Source of the DNA: Dyadobacter sp. CY347
GTDB lineage: Bacteria > Bacteroidota > Bacteroidia > Cytophagales > Spirosomataceae
NCBI RefSeq assembly: GCF_021502655.1
Contig: NZ_JAKFFT010000004.1
Location: forward strand, 558,001-622,000
DNA length: 64,000 nt
Reading direction: 5' to 3'
The notes beneath the pieces are model-generated. The model made no database searches, was not told where the DNA came from, and saw only the letters and a program-made list of their open reading frames with translations. Shown here piece after piece: positions 1 through 8,329 of the stretch (the stretch's first letter is position 1; each line of letters begins with the position of its first letter). The translations under genes and the position numbers were made by a program.

Positions 1-2
1 GG

Positions 3-542
3 TCAGGACGCCCTTTTGCGGGTGGAACCACTGATTTGACGCAAAACCTATACATTTCCAGGATGGCAAACCCATTTACGCTTGCCGGACCGACGGTTAA
101 AATAGCCGATCCGCAGTTTGAATGGGAAAAACGAGGGTTTCCTGTGAACGAAGGTCCCGAAATCCTTAAAAATCCGGCTGGACAGACGCTTCTGGTATAT
201 TCAGGAAGTTACTGCGGTGACGACCGTTACTCACTGGGCCTTATGCGTTTGCAGGAAGGAAGTGATCCATTAAAGCCGGCAAGCTGGACAAAGGTGGCCA
301 ATCCGGTTTTCACAGGCCTGGCTTCGGCCAATGCATTCGGCGTGGGTCATAATGGTTTTTTTAAATCAAAAAACGGTAAGGAAGACTGGATCATTTACCA
401 TGCTAATTCAGCCTCAGGGCAGGGCTGCGGCGGTTCACGGAATGTCAGGATGCAGAAATTTACCTGGACTGCCGACGGCCTGCCAAGCTTTGGAGAACCT
501 GTTTCAACGGGACAAGCCATCACCGTTCCCTCGGGGGAATAG
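3..542 (+). CDS. Glycoside hydrolase family 43 protein, C-terminal part (5' truncated by window edge)
   Basis: The frame is open from the left edge, so the N-terminus lies outside the window; the first in-frame ATG (position 63) is internal. The visible 179 residues carry the last blades of a five-bladed GH43 propeller: NEGPEILKN, which in GH43 contains the general-acid Glu, then LLVYSGSYCGDDRYSLGLM and a final GVGHNGFFKSK segment with the His typical of secreted arabinan/xylan enzymes. The family cleaves arabinofuranosyl or xylosyl linkages. It is followed 52 bp downstream by a second GH43 gene on the same strand, which suggests co-expression for pentose-rich polysaccharides. The missing part should contain the catalytic-base Asp and the export signal. 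The family call is fairly sure; the substrate is unknown. Confidence 0.8.
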   Translation, partial: SGRPFAGGTTDLTQNLYISRMANPFTLAGPTVKIADPQFEWEKRGFPVNEGPEILKNPAGQTLLVYSGSYCGDDRYSLGLMRLQEGSDPLKPASWTKVANPVFTGLASANAFGVGHNGFFKSKNGKEDWIIYHANSASGQGCGGSRNVRMQKFTWTADGLPSFGEPVSTGQAITVPSGE

Positions 543-594
543 CGATTTGGCTTATATTTGGGCCGGAAAAGCAGTTTACATTTAAAAGTCGTTT

Positions 595-2082
595 ATGAAA
601 AAATTGAGCATTAGCCTGCTGTTATTGGCATTCGTACACATTGCCCATGCACAGCAGGCAGTAATCCGCGGCGATTTCGCGGACCCTTCGGTCATTCAAG
701 TTGGAGATACATATTATGCGGCGGGAACCAGTTCCAACTGGGCACCGGGCTTTCCGGTGATGAAATCCAGTGACCTTAAAAACTGGAAACAGACCGGATC
801 TATCTTCCCCGACCTGACCTCCTGGGCCGACTATTACTATTGGGCTCCCGAGCTGAATTACGAGAACGGCAAAGTTTATGTTTATTATACTGCACATAAA
901 AAGGGTGGTAACCTGTGTGTTGGGGTTGCCAGTGCCGATACACCCGAAGGACCATTCAAAGATCACGGCCCGCTGGTCTGCCAGGAAGCAGGCTCTATCG
1001 ACGGCTTCCCGATCAGGGACGAGAACAACAAGCTGCACCTGATCTGGAAAGAGGACGGCAATAGTGTAGGAAAAGCAACGCCGATCTGGATCCAGGAGAT
1101 CAATGAAGAAAGGACTGCGCTCATAGGCGAGAAAAAAGAACTTTTCAGAAATGATACGCCCTGGGAAGCGAATCTTGTAGAGGGTGTTTCAGTAATTAAA
1201 AACAATGGCTATTTCTATGCAATTTATGCGGCGGCTGGCTGCTGCGGGCCTGGGTGCACGTACGCAACGGGTATCGCACGCTCCAAAAACCTGATGGGCC
1301 CCTGGGAGAAATATCAGGGAAACCCGATCCTGACCGGGCAGGGGGAGTGGATGTGTCCGGGGCACGGAACCGCTGTGACCTATCAGGGCAAAAACTACTT
1401 CATGTATCACGCTTACGATAAGTCTTCGAACAAATATACAGGCCGTCAGGCACTGGTACGCGGTTTTGAATTCACTCCGGATAACTGGCTTCGCTTTACA
1501 GACGAATATCTTTCCCCGGCGGACAGCCCGAAGGCATTCACGGTAACGGACGATTTCAACAACGAAAAACTCGATTTGCAATGGAGCTGGTCAGTTTTCA
1601 ATAAGCCGGCGTTTGAGCTGAAAAAAGGACGGATCGGTTTGCAGTTAAAAGATGATCGCGAGCTGTTCATTGCAAGAAGGATAGAAGGTCCTAATTATGA
1701 GGCAACTGTGGAGACCATTCCCGCTAAAAGTGCACTGGCTGGCGTAGCATTGATCGGTGATGACAAAAACCTGATCTACGCGGTTGCCAAGCAGGATAGC
1801 ATTGGTGTTACCATTGTAAAAGATGGCGCGAAGAGCAGCCTGGGCAAGTTTCCGATTGCAACGAAGGGTAAGAATGTATTTATCAAAATGATCGTAAAGA
1901 ATAATACTGAAATCAGTTTCCATTACAGCCTCAACGGATCTGCTTTTACCGATTTGAAAATCGCCAATCCTGATATCACATTCCTGCCTCCGTGGGACCG
2001 GGCAGTGCGCACGGGAATCCTTGCCAAAGGGGTTGCAGGTGAAGTGGCGGTTGTGGAGAAATTCGTCTTTAAGAACAACTAA
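595..2082 (+). CDS. Secreted glycoside hydrolase family 43 protein with C-terminal beta-sandwich
   Basis: This 495-residue protein has a clear signal peptide (MKKLSISLLLLAF, cleavage after AHA near residue 19). The N-terminal ~310 residues form a GH43 propeller. The three catalytic acids can be placed: Asp30 in DFADPS (base), Asp136 in GSIDGF (pKa modulator) and Glu196 in LVEGVS (acid). Residues ~320-495 are a beta-rich module beginning FTVTDDFNNEKLDLQWSW, like the concanavalin-type sandwich often appended to GH43 xylosidases and arabinofuranosidases. It should act on arabinosyl or xylosyl side chains in the periplasm or at the surface. It follows the truncated GH43 gene on the same strand and ends at a strong hairpin. 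The exact substrate cannot be read from sequence. Confidence 0.9.
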   Translation: MKKLSISLLLLAFVHIAHAQQAVIRGDFADPSVIQVGDTYYAAGTSSNWAPGFPVMKSSDLKNWKQTGSIFPDLTSWADYYYWAPELNYENGKVYVYYTAHKKGGNLCVGVASADTPEGPFKDHGPLVCQEAGSIDGFPIRDENNKLHLIWKEDGNSVGKATPIWIQEINEERTALIGEKKELFRNDTPWEANLVEGVSVIKNNGYFYAIYAAAGCCGPGCTYATGIARSKNLMGPWEKYQGNPILTGQGEWMCPGHGTAVTYQGKNYFMYHAYDKSSNKYTGRQALVRGFEFTPDNWLRFTDEYLSPADSPKAFTVTDDFNNEKLDLQWSWSVFNKPAFELKKGRIGLQLKDDRELFIARRIEGPNYEATVETIPAKSALAGVALIGDDKNLIYAVAKQDSIGVTIVKDGAKSSLGKFPIATKGKNVFIKMIVKNNTEISFHYSLNGSAFTDLKIANPDITFLPPWDRAVRTGILAKGVAGEVAVVEKFVFKNN

Positions 2083-2087
2083 TAAAA

Positions 2088-2122
2088 AAGCCCACCGTGT
2101 CTATCAAACGCACGGTGGGCTT
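2088..2122. terminator. Bidirectional hairpin terminator
   Basis: A perfect 12-bp stem (arm AAGCCCACCGTG and its complement CACGGTGGGCTT) encloses an 11-nt loop directly after the GH43 stop codon. It lies between that gene and the convergent membrane-protein gene. There is an A run 5' of the stem but only a short T run 3', so it looks best suited to stopping transcription from the minus strand while also ending the plus-strand transcript. Confidence 0.8.
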
Positions 2123-2190
2123 CCTGAATTATCTGATACTAGTCCCCTCCTGATCGTGTCCAGCGGACGCATTAGTGATCCAAGCTTTCC

Positions 2191-2634
2191 TTACACAATC
2201 CGCTTATCCTTAAAGGCAGACATTGTCAGCCCGAAGATCATGTGCGCAATCATAAGTTGGGTGTAATATCCTTTTCGGTGTGTTTTTGGTGGATTCGGAT
2301 GGTTCTCGAGCATGGTTTTCCACCAAAGTATCCCTACCGCACCGCCAAAGGCCCCGTACAGAAGTCCGTTTTGTGGTGAGGCTGGTATTTTTCCCAATTT
2401 GAGCAACAACTTGTAACCGACCCCAAACCCGGCGCCGATCAGGTAATGCGTGATCCATCCGAGCGGGGGAGAGGCTTCCTTTTTAATGTCAAGAGACCTT
2501 TCCAGGAGTGTAGCAAGCAATGCGGGTTCGCTGAAATTTTCATCCTCCTTGTGCGAAGCAATGTAGCTGAAAAGCGTCATGGCGGATGTGGCCGTCGCGG
2601 CAGCCAGAAGCGTTTTGGTGGCTGGTTTCATCAT
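2191..2634 (-). CDS. Small integral membrane protein of unknown function
   Basis: About 147 residues from the first ATG at 2634; an in-frame GTG at 2667 would add 11 residues (MAHKPITIKDY). Hydrophobic segments near residues 6-25, 58-76, 90-104 and 122-136 suggest three to four membrane helices, with a short acidic loop HKEDENFSEP and a very basic stretch NPPKTHRKGYY. The Gly-rich segments LIGAGFGVGY and YGAFGGAVGILWW resemble small inner-membrane proteins of the YagU/DUF1440 kind, but I do not recognise it with certainty. It is a single gene, convergent with the GH43 gene across a terminator and divergent from glgX. No function is assigned. Confidence 0.7.
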   Translation of the reverse strand: MMKPATKTLLAAATATSAMTLFSYIASHKEDENFSEPALLATLLERSLDIKKEASPPLGWITHYLIGAGFGVGYKLLLKLGKIPASPQNGLLYGAFGGAVGILWWKTMLENHPNPPKTHRKGYYTQLMIAHMIFGLTMSAFKDKRIV

Positions 2635-2915
2635 GTAATCTTTTATTGTGATGGGTTTATGCGCCACGGGTTAATGTGCCGTGAACGATGGCCTTTATGC
2701 TTACAAAGATTATACCGCCGCCCAAATCAGGCTGGAAGTCAGGTAATATATTCCCGCCTGGAATAACGCAAGGGACTTTGGCATACATTTTATAATTCGG
2801 CGCAAGGTTGAGCTTAGTTTACAACAACCGCTTCCAACATTGAAACATTACCTCAATATGGTTATAATGATGTTTCAGGAGGACAATTAAAATTTAATCC
2901 ATCACGCACAACAAC

Positions 2916-5117
2916 ATGGCGGACAGACACATAGAAAACGAATTGATTAAAGCGCCACAATCCAGGCGGCTTAAAGTGTTACCAGGAAATCCATTCCCAC
3001 TTGGCTCTACTTTTGACGGCAAAGGGGTCAACTTCGCAGTATTTTCAGAAAATGCGCAGGAAGTTGATTTATGTCTGTTTAAATCCGTAGACGATACGGA
3101 AGAATACATTAAGATCAAGATAGAAGAAGTTACACACCACATCTGGCATGTGTACATACCCGATATCAAACCCGGCCAGTTGTATGGCTATCGGGTTGCA
3201 GGGCCGTTTGAGCCTCAGAAAGGGCACCGTTTTAATCCCAATAAACTGCTCGTAGATCCATACAGCCGAGCCTTGGCGGGAGACCTGAAATGGGACGATG
3301 CATTGTTTGGCTACGTTATCGGACATAAGGATGAAGATATGAGTTTCAGCGAATCCGACAGCGCAGCCTTTATTCCCAAATCCGTGGTTGTTGAAAGTGA
3401 ATTCGACTGGGAAGGCGATACGCGCCCGGACATTCCTTATTGCGATTCGATCATTTACGAAGCGCATGTCAAAGGGCTGACAATGACGCATCCGGACATT
3501 CCGGAAGAAATTAGGGGGACTTATGCAGCACTGGCGCATCCGGTTATCATTGACTACCTTACTTCGCTGGGAATCACCGCCATTGAGCTGATGCCCGTCC
3601 ACCAGTTTGTGGCCGACAGGCATTTACTGGAAAAATGCCTTACCAACTATTGGGGCTATAACACCCTCAATTTTTTTGCGCCTGATGCACGTTACAGCAG
3701 CAGCGGACACAATGGGGAGCAGGTGATCGAGTTCAAAAATATGGTGAAAGCATTTCATAAAGCGGGGATCGAAGTGATCCTGGATGTGGTGTACAACCAT
3801 ACCGCAGAAGGCAACCATCTCGGCCCCACATTTTCGTTCAAAGGCTTTGATAATGCTTCATATTACAGGTTGATCCCGGAAGATCAGCGGTTTTATATGG
3901 ACTACACGGGAACGGGAAACACATTGAATGTGCAGCTGCCCAATGTACTTGCCCTGATCATGGACAGCCTGCGTTACTGGATCACCGAAATGCACGTAGA
4001 CGGTTTCCGCTTCGACCTGGCGTCCACCCTCGCGCGGACCCTGCATGAGACTGATAATCTGAGTTCTTTTTTCAATATCATACACCAGGATCCGATCATT
4101 TCACGTGTTAAACTCATTGCTGAGCCCTGGGACATTGGTGATAAAGGTTATATGGTAGGTAAATTTCCTCCGGGCTGGGCGGAATGGAATGATATGTTCC
4201 GTGATCAGATCCGGGATTTCTGGCGTGGCAAAGAATTGGATGTAAGCGCATTTGCCAACCGCTTTACAGGCAGCCCCGACCTTTACCGGGGCGATTACCG
4301 CCGGCCAACTGCGAGCATTAACTTCATTACAGCCCACGACGGCTTCACGCTCCATGACCTGGTTTCTTATAATGAAAAGCACAATGAGGCCAACGGTGAG
4401 GATAACAAGGACGGAGCCGATAACAACAGGTCGTGGAACTGTGGTGTAGAAGGTGAAACGGATGACAAAACCATTATAGACCTCCGTAACAAGCAAAAAA
4501 GAAACTTCCTGGCAACCATGTTCCTGTCGCAGGGCGTTCCTATGCTGGTTGCGGGAGACGAACTGGGCCGTACACAGGGAGGCAATAACAACAGCTATTG
4601 CCACGATGATGAAATATCCTGGATCTCCTGGGAGAAGGCGGATAATCAGCTGCTTGATTTTACCAGATCCCTCATCCGGTTCTGCAAAGAACATCCGACT
4701 TTCCGGCGACGCAGGTGGTTTCAGGGTTTGCCGCTTCATGGTTCCGAGGCGAAGGACATTATGTGGTTTATGCCTGATGGAAACCAGCTTAGTGACGAAC
4801 AGTGGGAGAACAACTGCGCTGGCGCGATAGGCGTTTACCTCGATGGAAAAGGGATCCGTTGCGTGAATATGGATAACGAGCGCATTGTCGACGACAGTTT
4901 TTTCCTCATTTTCAACAATTCCAAAGAAGCACTTGACTTTGTATTGCCATCAGACGAATGCGGTGACGGGTGGTGCATTGTGATTGACACTAATGCAGGA
5001 ATGATTGCCGAGTCTGGCGATGATTTCAAGCCCGGTGATATAATGTCAGTGCCGGCGAGCTCAGTTATGGTGCTGAAATGCCCGGATGCGGGAATAAGGA
5101 AAAATACTTGCGTCTAG
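2916..5117 (+). CDS. glgX: Glycogen debranching enzyme GlgX (GH13 isoamylase type)
   Basis: A 733-residue cytosolic enzyme with no signal peptide. An N-terminal CBM48 domain (about residues 24-130, PLGSTFDGKGVNFAVFSENA) precedes a GH13 barrel. The four GH13 signatures are present: DVVYNH (Asp290), GFRFDLAS (nucleophile Asp367), IAEPWD (acid/base Glu403) and TAHDG (transition-state Asp475). The family hydrolyses alpha-1,6 branches left by glycogen phosphorylase. Length and domain order fit GlgX/TreX. No other glycogen genes adjoin it; a DUF421 pair follows 15 bp downstream on the same strand and may be co-transcribed. The ATG at 2916 is the natural start, giving a short leader before the CBM48 domain. 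Confidence 0.93.
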   Translation: MADRHIENELIKAPQSRRLKVLPGNPFPLGSTFDGKGVNFAVFSENAQEVDLCLFKSVDDTEEYIKIKIEEVTHHIWHVYIPDIKPGQLYGYRVAGPFEPQKGHRFNPNKLLVDPYSRALAGDLKWDDALFGYVIGHKDEDMSFSESDSAAFIPKSVVVESEFDWEGDTRPDIPYCDSIIYEAHVKGLTMTHPDIPEEIRGTYAALAHPVIIDYLTSLGITAIELMPVHQFVADRHLLEKCLTNYWGYNTLNFFAPDARYSSSGHNGEQVIEFKNMVKAFHKAGIEVILDVVYNHTAEGNHLGPTFSFKGFDNASYYRLIPEDQRFYMDYTGTGNTLNVQLPNVLALIMDSLRYWITEMHVDGFRFDLASTLARTLHETDNLSSFFNIIHQDPIISRVKLIAEPWDIGDKGYMVGKFPPGWAEWNDMFRDQIRDFWRGKELDVSAFANRFTGSPDLYRGDYRRPTASINFITAHDGFTLHDLVSYNEKHNEANGEDNKDGADNNRSWNCGVEGETDDKTIIDLRNKQKRNFLATMFLSQGVPMLVAGDELGRTQGGNNNSYCHDDEISWISWEKADNQLLDFTRSLIRFCKEHPTFRRRRWFQGLPLHGSEAKDIMWFMPDGNQLSDEQWENNCAGAIGVYLDGKGIRCVNMDNERIVDDSFFLIFNNSKEALDFVLPSDECGDGWCIVIDTNAGMIAESGDDFKPGDIMSVPASSVMVLKCPDAGIRKNTCV

Positions 5118-5132
5118 ATTTTATCTGAAATA

Positions 5133-5849
5133 ATGAAGAAAGAAGATATACAGCCCTGGGATTGGGAGCGCATACTTTTCGGAGAAGCGCCTCCCGAATT
5201 CCTGGTGGAAGTTTTTTTAAGAACGTTTATCATTTACGTGGCTTTGCTCATCATTGTCAGGGCGATGGGAAAACGAATGGGCGGCCAGCTTACTGTTTCG
5301 GAGCTGGCCGTTATGGTTACCCTCGGGGCCATCGTTTCGCCGGCCATGCAGATTCCGCAACTCGGCGTGCTCATGGGCATTATGATCCTGATCTGTGCAT
5401 TGATATTTCAGCGCGGCCTGAACATCACGGAAACCAAAAGCCCAGCATTTGAAAAGATAAGCCAGGGAGAGACACAGCTTCTCGTCAAGAATGGCCGTAT
5501 TCTGTTGGATCAAATGGATATAGCAAAGGTTTCACGGCAGCAGCTGTTTTCAGCGCTGAGAAGTGAGAATATCTATAATCTGGGTGATATCGGCCGTGTA
5601 TATTTGGAGGCGTGTGGCATTTTTAGTATTTACAAAACAGAGGAGCCCGCCGCCGGCCTGCCCATTTTTCCTCCCAGTGATGAAGCTGTGAACTGCTATT
5701 CGCAGGAAATAGTAGCGGATTGCCGCGCATGCGCAACCTGCGGCCATGTTACAGATTCTACGGATCCAGACATTGTATGCGACGTTTGTAATGCCAAAAC
5801 ATGGATATCGGCGACCATTTCCATTAAATCCCAACTTGCCGATTCATGA
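5133..5849 (+). CDS. DUF421 (YetF-like) membrane protein with C-terminal zinc ribbon, copy 1
   Basis: A 238-residue protein with two or three N-terminal membrane helices (near residues 28-47, 56-74 and 80-97) containing the DUF421 signature RAMGKRMGGQLTVSELAVMV. A cytosolic YetF-type beta domain follows (ETKSPAFEKISQGETQLLVKNGRI). The C-terminus carries CxxC pairs at Cys200/Cys203 and Cys216/Cys219, plus Cys197, which looks like a rubredoxin-type zinc ribbon; ordinary YetF proteins end before this point. It overlaps the next DUF421 gene by 4 nt (ATGA), so the two are translationally coupled. The family's role is poorly known; links to spore or stress membranes come from Bacillus. Family assignment is secure, function is open. 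Confidence 0.88.
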   Translation: MKKEDIQPWDWERILFGEAPPEFLVEVFLRTFIIYVALLIIVRAMGKRMGGQLTVSELAVMVTLGAIVSPAMQIPQLGVLMGIMILICALIFQRGLNITETKSPAFEKISQGETQLLVKNGRILLDQMDIAKVSRQQLFSALRSENIYNLGDIGRVYLEACGIFSIYKTEEPAAGLPIFPPSDEAVNCYSQEIVADCRACATCGHVTDSTDPDIVCDVCNAKTWISATISIKSQLADS

Positions 5850-6532
5850 AACCAGAAGATATCCACATCAATGACTGGCAGCGCATATTTATCGGGGATG
5901 TGCCTCCGGCATTTTACCTGGAAGTGGTGTTACGCATTGCCATTATTTACCTCATACTTATGGTTTCCATGCGGCTCATGGGCAAGCGGATGGCCTCTCA
6001 GCTAAGCCGCAATGAAATGGTTGCGATGGTGTCCCTAGCTGCGGCCATCGGTGTTCCGCTGCAATCGCCAGACCGGGGAATTCTGGCGGCTGTGGTGATA
6101 GCCATCATTGTCGTTTCTGTTCAGCAGCTAATTGCGAAGCTTTCCACCAAAAGTGAAACACTGGAAACAATCACGCAAGGGGACATTACCCCTTTGATCG
6201 AAGACTCCCGGCTGAATTTACACAACATGAAAAAAGTGGGCATAACCAGGGAAAGGGCCTTTGCCCAGCTTCGCAGCAAAAGCATCCGGCATTTAGGACA
6301 GGTAAAAAGATTGTATTTCGAAGCAGGGGGCACATTTACCCTGATGAGGAGATATGACGAAGTGCCCGGATTGCCTGTTTTGCCCATTTGGGACAAAGAA
6401 TATCAGCAGGAAATCAGTGAAGAAGCCGATGATTTTGTCTGCGAACTATGTGGAACTGCGCCTGAGGGAAATGCGACGGATCAGCAATGTAAAAACTGCG
6501 ACAGCAAGGCTTTTATTTATGCAGTAAAATAG
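5846..6532 (+). CDS. DUF421 (YetF-like) membrane protein with C-terminal zinc ribbon, copy 2
   Basis: A 228-residue paralogue of the preceding gene. It has the same N-terminal plan: amphipathic start EDIHINDWQRIF, membrane helices near residues 26-44, 51-71 and 79-97, and the signature SMRLMGKRMASQLSRNEMVA. Its C-terminus also has a CxxC...CxxC ribbon (Cys199/Cys202 and Cys215/Cys218). The shared opening ED-I-W-RI-GE/D-PP, shared ribbon spacing and 4-nt overlap indicate a tandem duplication kept as an operon, probably encoding a hetero-oligomer. Copy 2 has lost the acidic residue of the SELAVM helix (here RNEMVAM), so the copies have diverged. Function unknown. Confidence 0.88.
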   Translation: MKPEDIHINDWQRIFIGDVPPAFYLEVVLRIAIIYLILMVSMRLMGKRMASQLSRNEMVAMVSLAAAIGVPLQSPDRGILAAVVIAIIVVSVQQLIAKLSTKSETLETITQGDITPLIEDSRLNLHNMKKVGITRERAFAQLRSKSIRHLGQVKRLYFEAGGTFTLMRRYDEVPGLPVLPIWDKEYQQEISEEADDFVCELCGTAPEGNATDQQCKNCDSKAFIYAVK

Positions 6533-6614
6533 ATTGAAAATCGTCTGGCAGAATCAGCGATGCGGCATTAATTTTTTAAGGAAAAAGATATAGACCTATA
6601 TCCGATCCTTACCC

Positions 6615-7211
6615 ATGAAAAATATACAATTATTTTCCCAATATGACCTCGACGCGCTGTTTCTCAAAAAAACAAACGAGGTAAATGACCTGATCGAAGA
6701 ATGGCCGGATGCTTATTTTGCTGCCGAGCAGATTGACACCCATATTAGTGCCTTAAAAAGTAATCAGCAGCTCGTTTTGCCAGAGCTGGACTTTTTGAAT
6801 GGTCGGCATGATCTGTGCGAACGGATTTACCCGGTTTCCGTATATCAGCCCGGGCGGAACAATAAATCAAAGGTCCGCGTCTCCGTTCTGATCGTCCATT
6901 ATGCTTTTGCGGGACAGACATATCTCCTGGGTTGCCGTCCGCCGGTGGAAGTGCCGGAGCCAATAGGGGAGTGGCAGGCAGATTCGCTCAGTCATCAAAT
7001 CAGTGTCGAGTATATGGAGTATGAGAAGTATCCCAAAAAGACACTTGCGGCACATCAGGAATATGCAGCGGGTCTGCAACGCTGCTACGAATCGCTCCAA
7101 TCAGAATTCACAACATTTAACAACCGGCTCGACACGATCATCGAAACGGCTATCAGCAAAAAAAGAAGCGAAATGGATGACATGCATCGGTTGATAGCTT
7201 TATTGAGATAA
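6615..7211 (+). CDS. Hypothetical cytosolic protein, 198 aa
   Basis: I do not recognise this protein. It has no signal peptide or membrane helix. It is mixed alpha/beta: an acidic helical N-terminus (residues 10-50), a beta-rich middle (VRVSVLIVHYAFAGQTYLLGCRP) and a long charged helix from about residue 130 to the end (ETAISKKRSEMDDMHRLIALL). It lies 82 bp after the DUF421 pair on the same strand and converges with the LEA2 gene. Codon use looks like its neighbours, and the long intact frame with a sensible ATG supports a real gene. The C-terminal helix could support oligomerisation, but no function is proposed. Confidence 0.7.
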   Translation: MKNIQLFSQYDLDALFLKKTNEVNDLIEEWPDAYFAAEQIDTHISALKSNQQLVLPELDFLNGRHDLCERIYPVSVYQPGRNNKSKVRVSVLIVHYAFAGQTYLLGCRPPVEVPEPIGEWQADSLSHQISVEYMEYEKYPKKTLAAHQEYAAGLQRCYESLQSEFTTFNNRLDTIIETAISKKRSEMDDMHRLIALLR

Positions 7212-7256
7212 TGATTTTACTCCCAGCGGAATGTTTGAAGGGAATAGCTATTTAGC

Positions 7257-8171
7257 TTAGTCCGCTTTCTTTACAGCATTCAGAATTTCATCGAGTGTGC
7301 CGGTTATGGTTGTGACCATTTTGCTTTTATTAAGCATTTTGTTTTCAGAATCGACCGTCCCCGCGAACTTGCATGCAAACGGCGTGTCGTTTTTATCCGT
7401 CAGCATTTTCCAGCCGGTTTTGAGCATATTCCCGTCGGTTACTTTTGCATGCATGGAAATGTTCTGGCTGCCTTTTGCGGGAATTGAAATGGTCTTTTCC
7501 AGTACTCCATTCATTTGCAGTGCATCTTCAATCTTGAATTCAAATTTCCCGTCGCTCAGTTTGAGGGGAAACAAATTGGGATTAAACACTTCCACTTCGA
7601 TATCCATGCCCTTACTTTTCAACGCAAGCGCATTCAAATCCACATGCTTCACTTTTACTTTGGGTATCCTTAATGCGGGTAACCTTTTCGAAACATTCAT
7701 TGTAAACTGGCGTTCGCCGGCAATAGGCACATCCACTTCAAAAGAGGCTTTCATTGCATAATCCGCGCTATCGATTTTATTATCATCAAAATATTTAAGC
7801 ACGCGGGTCATGGGCTTGACGAGCAGTTCCATCGGCATCGTCAGCGTGGTGCTGTCCGACGAACGGATGTTGATGGGTTTCTCATAGGCATCTTCAATCA
7901 CCTTCACCGAATCAATGTAGATCATGTAGTTGAGACGGCTTGTCTTGATATCCACCGGAAGCGGGTTATGAAGTATGACCTTACTGCTCATTTTGATCCG
8001 TTCGGCATCAATGTCGGTAATGTTCGTTGAAGCCACCCCAATGGTAGGCATCACCTTATCTGCTGCCTGCTCTTTTACTTTTTCGGAAGAAGGAGACTTC
8101 CACCACCAGATCCCCACTCCCGCCAGGATTGCCAACACCAGCAAAACGATTAACCATTTATTGACCCGCAT
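7257..8171 (-). CDS. LEA type 2 family protein, membrane-anchored
   Basis: A 304-residue protein with an uncleaved N-terminal membrane anchor (residues 5-23, WLIVLLVLAILAGVGIWWW) and two successive beta-sandwich units. The first (about 45-155) contains the LEA2-type pattern VILHNPLPVDIKTSRLNYMIYID. The second (about 170-290) has MDIEVEVFNPNLFPLKLSDG. The N-P-hydrophobic turn followed by an alternating strand is the hallmark of the LEA_2/WHy fold, linked to desiccation and membrane stress in plants and bacteria. It probably faces the periplasm. It is transcribed alone, divergently from the zinc dehydrogenase. The fold call is good; the physiological role is inferred from the family. Confidence 0.8.
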   Translation of the reverse strand: MRVNKWLIVLLVLAILAGVGIWWWKSPSSEKVKEQAADKVMPTIGVASTNITDIDAERIKMSSKVILHNPLPVDIKTSRLNYMIYIDSVKVIEDAYEKPINIRSSDSTTLTMPMELLVKPMTRVLKYFDDNKIDSADYAMKASFEVDVPIAGERQFTMNVSKRLPALRIPKVKVKHVDLNALALKSKGMDIEVEVFNPNLFPLKLSDGKFEFKIEDALQMNGVLEKTISIPAKGSQNISMHAKVTDGNMLKTGWKMLTDKNDTPFACKFAGTVDSENKMLNKSKMVTTITGTLDEILNAVKKAD

Positions 8172-8329
8172 AAGTACAAAATTTAGATAGTACGCTACCC
8201 CCGCGCTCTATAATTCTCATGCCATCAGTGATTTGCCGTCCATTCAACGAATGTTCTGAGGAATGGTTTTTTAGTAAGGCGCGGATCAACAGAATATTAA
8301 TCATCACTAACTAAGAAAGGAAACAAAAT

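Noticed and set aside
1..2082. The two GH43 genes as a single gene split by a frameshift
   Set aside because: The second has its own signal peptide and full catalytic set, and a 52-bp gap separates them.
4101..4739. 212-codon minus-strand frame inside glgX
   Set aside because: It is antisense to the catalytic core of GlgX; the plus strand has all GH13 motifs.
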